Source: Oscillospiraceae bacterium (lineage in GTDB: Bacteria > Bacillota > Clostridia > Oscillospirales > Ruminococcaceae). Taken from it: a DNA stretch of 9,796 nt. A program made the position numbers and the translations under genes. Position 1 is the stretch's first letter, and the number at the start of each line of letters is the position of its first letter. The notes under the pieces are model-generated. The model was not told where the DNA came from. It worked only from the letters and a program-made list of their open reading frames with translations, and did no database searches. The DNA is taken from assembly GCA_017472375.1 (NCBI GenBank), contig JAFUQL010000312.1, positions 1-9,796 of the forward strand, read 5' to 3'. Positions 1-5,628 of the stretch are shown in pieces.

Positions 1-875
1 TCTCCACCCAGATGGGCATCACCAACTACGGCGCGGCCACAGCGGCCTATCACATGGGCGCCAGCCGTGTGGTGCTTGCCCGGGAGTTGACCCTGCAGGA
101 CATTGCCCGCCTTCGGGACAAGACGCCTCTGGAGCTGGAGATCGAAGCCTTTGTGCACGGTGCCATGTGCATGAGCGTGTCGGGACGCTGCCTGCTGAGC
201 CAGTACATGACCGGGCGGGACGGCAACCGGGGGCAGTGCGCCCAGCCCTGCCGCTGGAAGTACCATCTGGCGGAGGAGACTCGCCCCGGCCGCTGGATGG
301 AGGTGGGGGAGAGCGAGGAGGGCAGTTACATCCTGAATGCGGACGACCTGTGTACCGCGCCTTTCCTTGACCTGATCTGGCAGGCGGGCGTGGACAGCCT
401 GAAGATCGAGGGCCGCGCCAAGACCTTCTACTATGTGGCCTCGGTGACCAGTGCCTACCGTCAGGCGCTGGATGCGGTGCTGGCCGACCCCATGGGCTAC
501 CAGCTGCCCGACCGGGCGCTGGACGAACTGACCCGCACCAGCCACCGGCACTATTCGCCTGGCTTCTATATGGGGCGGGAGTACGCAAAGCAGAGCCCCG
601 ACCGGGGCGGCTACATCCGGGACTGGGAGTTCATCGGCACGGTGGACGGCTGGGCGAACGGCGTGGCGCACTGCACCCAGCGGGGCAAGTTCACGCTGGG
701 CGAGAGCATTGAAGTCCTGTGTCCGGATGGCCGGGTGCTGACCCTGACCCCGGAGTGGATCCGCAATGCAGAGGGCGAAGAAGTGCAGGCCACCCCTCAC
801 GCCATGATGCAGTACACCATCCCCTGCGCCGAGCCGTTGCCCCCGTACGCCCTGCTGCGCCGCCGCTGCGTGTAA
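1..875 (+). CDS. U32 family protein, TrhP/YegQ-like (5' end outside window)
   Basis: The reading frame is already open at the window's left edge (the first full codons give STQMG), so the N-terminus lies upstream; the ATG at position 12 is internal. The U32 signature is seen complete: E-A-F-V-H-G-A-M-C-(x4)-G-R-C-L-L-S, about 43-61 residues after that ATG. It is followed by TGRDGNRGQCAQPC, whose cysteines belong to the conserved set thought to bind an iron-sulfur centre in this family. SLKIEGRAK, YSPGFYMG and a C-terminal beta-rich extension (about residues 200-285) match the longer TrhP/YegQ-type members. Family members of this type help hydroxylate U34 of tRNA (5-hydroxyuridine formation from prephenate); older annotations call them collagenase-like peptidases. 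Which paralogue (TrhP1 or TrhP2) cannot be settled without the N-terminus, but the C-terminal extension favours the longer type. No clear terminator follows. Confidence 0.9.
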   Translation, partial: STQMGITNYGAATAAYHMGASRVVLARELTLQDIARLRDKTPLELEIEAFVHGAMCMSVSGRCLLSQYMTGRDGNRGQCAQPCRWKYHLAEETRPGRWMEVGESEEGSYILNADDLCTAPFLDLIWQAGVDSLKIEGRAKTFYYVASVTSAYRQALDAVLADPMGYQLPDRALDELTRTSHRHYSPGFYMGREYAKQSPDRGGYIRDWEFIGTVDGWANGVAHCTQRGKFTLGESIEVLCPDGRVLTLTPEWIRNAEGEEVQATPHAMMQYTIPCAEPLPPYALLRRRCV

Positions 876-896
876 AAGGCGCGAAAAACGGCAGAT

Positions 897-961
897 TCTC
901 GCACTGCGAGAGCGAATTGACCCACCGTTGGGTGTACCTTTTGGCGGCCGGATGCTAGGAT
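897..961 (+). promoter_or_regulatory. Possible promoter/operator region of the XRE membrane regulator
   Basis: The gap between the U32 gene and the XRE gene holds a small hairpin (TCTCGC-ACT-GCGAGA, 897-911) without a T-tract, a five-base inverted repeat (ACCCA-CCGT-TGGGT, 920-933) that could be an operator, and a candidate extended -10 element TGCTAGGAT (953-961). Seventeen bases upstream of TAGGAT the -35 match is poor (TGTACC). A TTGACC at 917-922 is too far from TAGGAT to pair with it. This is a weak call; the gene could also be read through from upstream. Confidence 0.25.
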
Positions 962-1030
962 GAAAGCGGGGACAGGGCAGCCCCGCCGGAGCCGCTCCGA
1001 TGCAGAAATGCCCGGAAAGGGGACAGTGCC

Positions 1031-2176
1031 ATGAGCGAATACACAAACAACACCGCCGAACTGCAGTTCGGTGAGCGGGTGAAGCAGTACCGCAAAGCCA
1101 AGGGGATGACCCAGCAGGAGCTGGCCGACCGCCTTGGGGTGTCCAACAAATCTGTCTCCCGGTGGGAGAGCGGCGCCTACCCGGATGTGCCCACCCTCGG
1201 CCCGCTGGCCCGGGCGCTGGATGTGACGGTGGACGAACTGCTGGGCGGCCCGAAGCCCCTGCGCCGCCTTGAGCGCGCCGACTGGCAGAATCTGCTGTCC
1301 TTCGGGTTTGTCCTCGGGGGCGGGGTGGCGTTCTTCCTTCTGGATCTGTTCGCGCCCACCCCGGTGTGCTACGGGCTGTATCTGGCGGCCATGGCCTACG
1401 GTGTGTACCTGCAGCAGCACTACACCCACCACAGCCGCTGGTTCCATGGGGCCAATTTGGCGATGAATTTCTTCGTCAATTGGCGTGCTTTTGCTGCTCT
1501 GGCAGAGCTGCCATGGCTGGAAACATCCCTCTACTCCGCGCTCATCCGGTGGACGCAGGCGGAGGGTGAAACCGCCATGAGCCTTTTGGTGCTTGGGTAC
1601 GGGCTGCTTTTCCTGCTGGCCGCCGCCCTCACCGCCCTCACCGGGGTGGTGGTGTACCGCTATGTGCACGGGTGCAGGTTCTCCCTGCGTGGGCTGCGCC
1701 TGTGCCGGCGAAAGCCCGCGGTGCCGAGTCTCCTGCCGGCGCTGTGTCCGGTGGTGCTGGCGCTGTTCTGGCTGTGCTACAGTGGCGACACCGCCGGTGA
1801 ACTGGCCATGTATAAGCAGCAGGCGGTGCTGTACCGGTGGTCGCTGGCGGCGGCTGTGGTGTATTCGGCGGCGGTGCTGCTCATCGGCCGCCGCCGTGGG
1901 ATGCTGTTCCCGGCCGCGGTCATGCTGGCGGGGTGTGCGCTGTACCCCAAGGCCGCCGTGTGGGAGCGCGCCTACTCGCTGGGACTTGCCGATCTGGTGC
2001 GGCTGGAGGATCTGACCCTCCGCTATCGCTATTATGAATTCGGTGAGTTCGGCCCGGCGCTGGGGCTGCTGGCCGTCGCCTTGACGGCGGGCTACCTGCT
2101 GTGTTGCTTTGTGCGGGTGGAGCGGGGCGAGCCGGGCGCCGTCAAGGCAGACGCTGCCCCTCTGACTGAGGCTTAA
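1031..2176 (+). CDS. XRE-family helix-turn-helix regulator fused to a polytopic membrane domain
   Basis: This 381-residue protein starts with a Cro/CI-type helix-turn-helix domain at about residues 14-70 (GERVKQYRKAKGMTQQELA, then SNKSVSRWESGAYPDVPTL, then ALDVTVDELLGG), the usual XRE layout. The rest is very hydrophobic, with about seven likely spans (roughly 89-107, 112-128, 183-209, 231-250, 268-285, 290-305, 341-361). Arginine-rich loops at 217-228 and 287-289 probably face the cytoplasm. An SD-like AAAGGGGA lies a few bases before the ATG, which supports this start. Such fusions are common in Clostridia and are thought to couple DNA binding to a membrane signal, but ligand and targets are unknown. 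I do not recognise the membrane part as a named family. The gene is convergent with the PadR operon and shares a terminator with it. Confidence 0.85.
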   Translation: MSEYTNNTAELQFGERVKQYRKAKGMTQQELADRLGVSNKSVSRWESGAYPDVPTLGPLARALDVTVDELLGGPKPLRRLERADWQNLLSFGFVLGGGVAFFLLDLFAPTPVCYGLYLAAMAYGVYLQQHYTHHSRWFHGANLAMNFFVNWRAFAALAELPWLETSLYSALIRWTQAEGETAMSLLVLGYGLLFLLAAALTALTGVVVYRYVHGCRFSLRGLRLCRRKPAVPSLLPALCPVVLALFWLCYSGDTAGELAMYKQQAVLYRWSLAAAVVYSAAVLLIGRRRGMLFPAAVMLAGCALYPKAAVWERAYSLGLADLVRLEDLTLRYRYYEFGEFGPALGLLAVALTAGYLLCCFVRVERGEPGAVKADAAPLTEA

Positions 2177-2177
2177 A

Positions 2178-2230
2178 TCAAAAAATATCCGCCGCGGGTG
2201 CCGTTTGGGGCATCCGCGGCGGTTTTGTTT
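2178..2230. terminator. Bidirectional rho-independent terminator
   Basis: A 14-base-pair stem CCGCCGCGGGTGCC (2189-2202) pairs with GGCATCCGCGGCGG (2209-2222), with one G-T wobble and a six-base loop. It is followed by TTTTGTTT on the + strand. On the - strand the upstream A-rich run (AAATCAAAAAATA) becomes a T-tract. It therefore serves both the XRE gene (+) and the end of the PadR operon (-). Confidence 0.9.
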
Positions 2231-2234
2231 GGGT

Positions 2235-2843
2235 TCAGTAAAATATCTGCTCGGCGGTGCTGCCGTCGGTGCGGTACAGGGTGACCAAGCCGTAGTAATA
2301 GAACGGCGTGACGAAGGCTTCGTCGGGGAGGATGAAATACCGTCCGCCGCCGGGGCCGTCCTGCCATTCCGCCTGCTCTGTATCAGCCGAGAGCAGCAGC
2401 TCAGTGTGGTCGACGTCCGCGTACAGATCCAGCTTCAGGGCGTTCACGGTGGGGTCGTCCACCCGGCCGCAGAACACGCCTCCGGGGGCGTCCTCCTCCA
2501 GCCTGAGCCAGTAGCAGTAGAGCGGTGCGCCGTCGCTGCAGTCGGCGATGCGGTACCCGCCGTCGGCCATCTCCCAGCCGTAGAGCTCGGGGCGCAGGGT
2601 AAACGCCAGCAGTCCGTCCGCCGAAGCCCGCAGATAGACGCCGGTGAAGCTGCCCGGCGGACTCCAGCGCATCACGGTGCGTCCCCTGGGCATTCCATTG
2701 TTGTACTCGGTGATCTCCATGTAGCGGGAGGGGGTGAGGGCGAGGGTCCCGCCGAAGTACACCAGCAGGAACAGGGCGGCCAGCACTGCCAGAGTGTGCA
2801 GAGCGGCGCCCCGCCGGGTGCGTGCGCGTTTGGGTCTTGTCAT
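2235..2843 (-). CDS. Single-span membrane protein, partner of HAAS protein A (cassette copy 2)
   Basis: This 202-residue protein has a short basic N-terminus (MTRPKRARTRR), one hydrophobic segment at about residues 14-35, and a predicted outside domain of about 165 residues. It is likely a type II (N-in) anchored protein, less likely a secreted one. It is a diverged paralogue of the protein at 3636-4328: both begin MxRPKRAxTRR, have TPxxY just after the span, GW near the middle, LxxEDxxxGG, and an aromatic DG(S/R)TE-type end. I recognise no enzyme motif. Its ATG overlaps the stop of the upstream HAAS gene by four bases (ATGA), so the two are probably translationally coupled. The start is fixed by GGGAGG ten bases upstream. 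It is the last gene of the operon. Function unknown. Confidence 0.75.
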   Translation of the reverse strand: MTRPKRARTRRGAALHTLAVLAALFLLVYFGGTLALTPSRYMEITEYNNGMPRGRTVMRWSPPGSFTGVYLRASADGLLAFTLRPELYGWEMADGGYRIADCSDGAPLYCYWLRLEEDAPGGVFCGRVDDPTVNALKLDLYADVDHTELLLSADTEQAEWQDGPGGGRYFILPDEAFVTPFYYYGLVTLYRTDGSTAEQIFY

Positions 2844-3607
2844 GGGCAGAGCACCTCCCAGTCCAGCGGAACATCAAGGGCGTAGCGGATGCCGTAGCGG
2901 CTGTAGCGCAGGGGCAGGGACTCGCAGCCCGGCCCGAACTGTGCCAATAGCTCCGGATCGCTCAGGTCAAAGTCGATCACATAATTTCTGCAGCCGTAGG
3001 TGGAGTACCCGGTGTAGCCATTGCGGACATCGCGGTCCCCCAGTCGCAGACTGTACACCATGCTGGGAGCCGCGGCAAAGGGGTTTTTCGCGTAGACCGA
3101 AAGGGCCACGCCAAGGCTCTGGGAATCCGGATCGTAGCCAATCTGGTAGACCCGGATCACCGTGTTGTTCACCTCGGTGCGAACGTCCACTTCCTGGACG
3201 TTCCAGCGTTCATTGTCCGACAGATCCTGGAAGCCGGCGGGGTGGATGCGGGCTTCCAGACTGCGCATCGCGCCGTAGCCTTGATTGGCCACGGTGAGCA
3301 GTGCCGGCAGCAGCAGCGCCGCAATGCACAGCAGTGCCGCCCGCCGCAGCCACAGCCAGAACCGGGAGAACTGCGCGTTCAGGGCGTCGCCGATCCCGGT
3401 CGGGTCGCCCATATCGGCCACTGCCCGCTTGGCGGCCTCCTCGGGGGTGTAGCCGGCCTCGGCAAGCACCTCCATGCGGTCCTCAAGGTGAGCCTGAAGT
3501 TCGGTGCGGATCTGCTGTTCTTCAGCGGCGGTGGCGCGGGTCAGTCGGGCGCTGACCTGTGTGCAGAACGCCTCACAGTGCCGCTGAGCGGGGTCTTTGA
3601 AGGTCAT
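2840..3607 (-). CDS. HAAS (permease prefix/DUF1700-like) domain membrane protein A
   Basis: The protein has 255 residues. Residues about 8-84 form a cytoplasmic helical domain of the HAAS/permease-prefix type, recognised by AHLEDRMEVLAEAGYTP, EEAAKRAVADMGDP and IGDALNAQF. One span follows at about 88-107, then an outside domain of about 145 residues with no recognised fold. HAAS proteins are typically encoded beside PadR regulators, as here. By hand alignment the first ~75 residues are about three-quarters identical to protein B (4325-5053). The outside domains share only scattered blocks (EVDVR, VYxxGY, NPF, and the terminal VPLDWEVL). The start is well supported by AAAGGAGG six bases before the ATG. 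This strong internal SD, after a 28-base gap, marks the beginning of the second cassette copy. Function unknown. Confidence 0.85.
   Translation of the reverse strand: MTFKDPAQRHCEAFCTQVSARLTRATAAEEQQIRTELQAHLEDRMEVLAEAGYTPEEAAKRAVADMGDPTGIGDALNAQFSRFWLWLRRAALLCIAALLLPALLTVANQGYGAMRSLEARIHPAGFQDLSDNERWNVQEVDVRTEVNNTVIRVYQIGYDPDSQSLGVALSVYAKNPFAAAPSMVYSLRLGDRDVRNGYTGYSTYGCRNYVIDFDLSDPELLAQFGPGCESLPLRYSRYGIRYALDVPLDWEVLCP
2854..2859 (-). promoter_or_regulatory. SD site inside the C-terminal codons of HAAS protein A
   Basis: The minus strand reads GGGAGG ten bases before the ATG of the 202-residue partner. The site lies within the TGG-GAG-GTG codons that encode W-E-V of the protein's final LDWEVL motif, so the same bases serve both peptide and ribosome binding. 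Confidence 0.65.
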
Positions 3608-3635
3608 GGGATCCCTCCTTTCGCAGGGGATACAC

Positions 3636-4328
3636 TCAGGATGCCAGATCCCTCACCGTGCGCAGGATGCTCTCCATGTGCTCGGGGAAGTACCAGGACT
3701 CGGTGCGGCCGTCGGAGAAGGTCAGTTCCGCCTCAAAGGCGTGGATGGTGACGTTCTCGGGGAAGGGCTCGGCGCAGGGCACCAGAAAGCACACATCGCC
3801 GCCCGGTGCGGTGAGCAGGTCGGAGCGGCCCAGTTCATACCGCGCCAGCTCGAACCAGTCCTCGTAGGCGGCTGTCTCGGACGGCTGGGTGAACAGGTGC
3901 AGGGTGACGGTGCGCACACCGTCCAGCTTGATCCGCCCTGCGGCAGCACCCAGAGCGCCCCCGGCCGTGACGTCCTCGTTCAGCCAGAGGGACGCCATGG
4001 AGACGTCCTCGGACTTGGTGCGGTCGAGGATGTAAGAGCCCTGGGGCTGCCAGCCCAGTGCGCCGGGCTTCAGAATGTGCAGTGCGAAGCTGGTCGCGGA
4101 GGCGCTGACGCAGAAGTGCGGGTCAGACGCGCCGCCACTGGAAACGCAGGTCAGCAATTCGCTCTCGGGCAGGGTGCCCTGGCGGGACAGGTTACGGACG
4201 TAGTGTTCAGGGGTGAAAGCCACACCGTACAGGCTGTCGCTCAGGCAGATGGCGGCCATCAGAAGTGCCGCCAGCAGCCAGCCCAGCGCTTCGCGGCGGC
4301 GGGTGAGGGCGCGTTTGGGTCGTCTCAT
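3636..4328 (-). CDS. Single-span membrane protein, partner of HAAS protein B (cassette copy 1)
   Basis: This 230-residue protein is a paralogue of the 2235-2843 product: basic start MRRPKRALTRRR, one span at about residues 14-35, then about 195 residues predicted outside. The outside part contains four cysteines (in LTCVSS, HFCVS and VCFLVPC), which could form disulfides. It ends in a helical tail (EHMESILRTVRDLAS) absent from the shorter paralogue. No catalytic motif is recognised. It overlaps the stop of HAAS gene B by four bases (ATGA), with GGGAGG ten bases before its ATG, exactly as in the other cassette copy. A 28-base gap with a strong SD separates it from the next HAAS gene. Function unknown; inferred to work with its neighbouring HAAS protein. 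Confidence 0.75.
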   Translation of the reverse strand: MRRPKRALTRRREALGWLLAALLMAAICLSDSLYGVAFTPEHYVRNLSRQGTLPESELLTCVSSGGASDPHFCVSASATSFALHILKPGALGWQPQGSYILDRTKSEDVSMASLWLNEDVTAGGALGAAAGRIKLDGVRTVTLHLFTQPSETAAYEDWFELARYELGRSDLLTAPGGDVCFLVPCAEPFPENVTIHAFEAELTFSDGRTESWYFPEHMESILRTVRDLAS

Positions 4329-5053
4329 TCGGTCAGCACCTCCCAGTCCAGCGGCACGGTCAGTTCAAACCGCTCGCCGTAGTGGTCGTAAACAAGGGTC
4401 ACGTGGTCGGGATAGGGTTCGTTGGGGGTACAGCGCATCATCCGGTGGCTGTAGCCCCGGTCCCAGCTGGAGGAACTGCCGCTGTACAGGGCTTCCTCTT
4501 CGTCAAAGGTGAGCATATCCAGATAATCGGGCAGTTCCCGCAGGAAGGGATTTACCGGATAAGCGGCCACCGACACCCCGATCTCGCCGCTGGACTCCTT
4601 GTAGCCCGTCTCGTACACCTGCAGGTCAATGTCCTTGAAGAGGAACCGCACGTCCACTTCGGCGGTGGCGAAGTTCTTTTCGTTCAGTGTGTGGTACTGC
4701 GCGGGGTCGCTGCGGCGGGTAAGGCTGCCCCGGATCACCGTGAGGTCGTACCCCACCGAGAGCAGGGTGGGCAGCAGCAGAGCCACCACCAGCAGGCAGG
4801 ACAGCGAGCGCACCCAGCCCCAGAACCGGGAGAACTGCGCGTTCAGCGCATCGCCGATCTCCGCCGGGTCGCCCATGTCCCGAACCGCCCGCTCGGCGGC
4901 TTCGGCAGGGGTGTAGCCGGCCTCGGCCAGCACCTCCATGCGGTCCTCCAGATGGGCGGCCAGTTCCTCGCGGATGCGGTTCTTCTCGACCCGGTCGGCT
5001 CGGGTCAGGCGTGCAAGCACCCGGGCGCAGAAGGCTTCACAGCGTGCATCCAT
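4325..5053 (-). CDS. HAAS (permease prefix/DUF1700-like) domain membrane protein B
   Basis: I chose the ATG at 5053 (MDARCEAFC, 242 residues) rather than 5098. It has GGAGG nine bases upstream, it matches the CEAFC start region of paralogue A, and the longer form would add fifteen residues unlike the family and overlap the PadR gene. Residues about 4-78 are the cytoplasmic HAAS domain (AHLEDRMEVLAEAGYTP, AERAVRDMGDP, IGDALNAQFSRFW). A single span lies at about 83-101, followed by an outside domain of about 140 residues that ends VPLDWEVLTE. It lies four bases after the PadR stop, so it is almost certainly co-transcribed and probably coupled. The gene pair PadR plus HAAS protein is a recurrent arrangement in Firmicutes. 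The ligand or partner of the outside domain is unknown. Confidence 0.85.
   Translation of the reverse strand: MDARCEAFCARVLARLTRADRVEKNRIREELAAHLEDRMEVLAEAGYTPAEAAERAVRDMGDPAEIGDALNAQFSRFWGWVRSLSCLLVVALLLPTLLSVGYDLTVIRGSLTRRSDPAQYHTLNEKNFATAEVDVRFLFKDIDLQVYETGYKESSGEIGVSVAAYPVNPFLRELPDYLDMLTFDEEEALYSGSSSSWDRGYSHRMMRCTPNEPYPDHVTLVYDHYGERFELTVPLDWEVLTE
4339..4344 (-). promoter_or_regulatory. SD site inside the C-terminal codons of HAAS protein B
   Basis: The minus strand reads GGGAGG ten bases before the ATG of the 230-residue partner, again within the codons for W-E-V of the LDWEVL end. Spacing and surrounding bases match the second cassette copy. Confidence 0.65.
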
Positions 5054-5057
5054 GGCT

Positions 5058-5402
5058 TCAGGCCTCCGCCAGGGGCAGGATGCCGTGCAAAACGGCATCC
5101 ACTCCGTGGGCGTAACTGCGCCATGCCTCCGCCTCGGTGTGCAGAAGTGCCTGTCCCTTACGGGTCAGGTGGTAGTAGCGGCGCATGCGGCCGGTGGGCG
5201 CCTGCTGTTCGTAGGCTTCTACCGCGCCCTCCTGCTCCAGCCCGTGCAGAATGGGGTAGAGGGTGCCTTCCTTCATCTGGAAGGTGTGGTCGGAGCGGCG
5301 CTCCAGCTCCACGATCATCTGGTAGCCGTACATATCCTCGGCGGCCAGCAGCCCCAGAACCAATAGACTTGCATGTTCCAGCGATTTTTTCTTTGCAGCC
5401 AT
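5058..5402 (-). CDS. PadR family transcriptional regulator
   Basis: This 114-residue protein is a compact PadR winged-helix regulator. It shows SLLVLGLLAAEDMYGYQMI (helix 1-2), the hallmark EGTLYPILHGLEQEG (about residues 45-59, recognition helix), then GRMRRYYHLTRKG (wing) and a short C-terminal dimerisation helix ending about residue 108. The ATG at 5402 is chosen because AAGGAG lies six bases upstream and it gives the family's usual N-terminus; the open frame to 5564 would run through the promoter. PadR proteins are dimeric repressors, often autoregulatory. Here two matching palindromes lie at the promoter, so autorepression of the whole five-gene operon is the natural inference. The inducer is unknown. 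Confidence 0.93.
   Translation of the reverse strand: MAAKKKSLEHASLLVLGLLAAEDMYGYQMIVELERRSDHTFQMKEGTLYPILHGLEQEGAVEAYEQQAPTGRMRRYYHLTRKGQALLHTEAEAWRSYAHGVDAVLHGILPLAEA
5063..5067 (-). promoter_or_regulatory. SD deciding the start of HAAS protein B
   Basis: GGAGG on the minus strand, within the last codons of padR, lies nine bases before the ATG at 5053. It supports the shorter HAAS start. Confidence 0.65.
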
Positions 5403-5453
5403 GGGATGCTCCTTTCTCCCGGCAGAGCCGGGCGGCGTATTTCCTGGGAAATA

Positions 5454-5474
5454 ATACCTAGAATGTCTATGCTT
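5454..5474 (-). promoter_or_regulatory. Second, weaker PadR-type operator
   Basis: This 21-base site starts ATACCTAGA on the + strand and has a poorly matching second half (6 of 10 symmetric positions pair by hand). Its strong half (AATACCTAGAAT, 5453-5464) is a perfect 12-base inverted match to the right half of the main operator (5497-5508). It begins 33 bases, about three helical turns, from the main operator and falls just downstream of the expected transcription start. Confidence 0.6.
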
Positions 5475-5483
5475 TCTGTTTGG

Positions 5484-5512
5484 ATTATACCTCGATATTC
5501 TAGGTATTGCAA
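5484..5512 (-). promoter_or_regulatory. Promoter of the PadR-HAAS operon
   Basis: Reading the minus strand: -35 TTGCAA (5507-5512), exactly 17 bases of spacer (5490-5506), then a perfect -10 TATAAT (5484-5489). Transcription should start near 5477, giving a leader of about 75 bases to the padR ATG. The region is AT-rich against the GC-rich surroundings. Confidence 0.8.
5487..5507 (-). promoter_or_regulatory. Main PadR-type operator between -35 and -10
   Basis: A 21-base palindrome ATACCT-N9-AGGTAT in which 8 of 10 symmetric positions pair. It fills the promoter spacer and touches both promoter elements, so a bound dimer would block RNA polymerase. Assignment to this PadR protein is inferred from position. 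Confidence 0.7.
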
Positions 5513-5570
5513 GTGTGCGATGTGACAAAATTTGATAAAGTTCTTTGTGCAGATGCCTGAGCAATAAACA

Positions 5571-5604
5571 ACAAACGCCCTGTCCGGGCGGACAGGGCGT
5601 TTGA
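5571..5604 (-). terminator. Rho-independent terminator of nadE
   Basis: A perfect 13-base-pair stem: AAACGCCCTGTCC (5573-5585) and GGACAGGGCGTTT (5590-5602) with a four-base loop. On the minus strand it is followed by a T-rich run (TTTGTTGTTTATT). It ends nadE about 25 bases past its stop and insulates the padR promoter. Confidence 0.85.
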
Positions 5605-5628
5605 AATGATTCGAATCTGAGAACAAGT

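Noticed and set aside
897..911. Hairpin TCTCGC-ACT-GCGAGA as terminator of the U32 gene
   Set aside because: The stem is only six base pairs and no T-tract follows, so I do not call it a terminator.
797..1669. 290-codon open frame on the - strand
   Set aside because: It spans the U32 gene end, an intergenic region and the XRE gene in antisense; the XRE domain on the other strand is unmistakable.
3597..4382. 261-codon open frame on the + strand
   Set aside because: It is antisense to the 230-residue partner gene, which has a coupled start, a membrane span and a paralogue.
5054..5098. Longer start for HAAS protein B at 5098
   Set aside because: The extra 15 residues are absent from the paralogue and overlap padR, whereas the start at 5053 has GGAGG nine bases upstream.
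4382..5461. 359-codon open frame on the + strand
   Set aside because: It is antisense to the HAAS B and padR genes, runs through their promoter, and its sequence is a low-complexity shadow.
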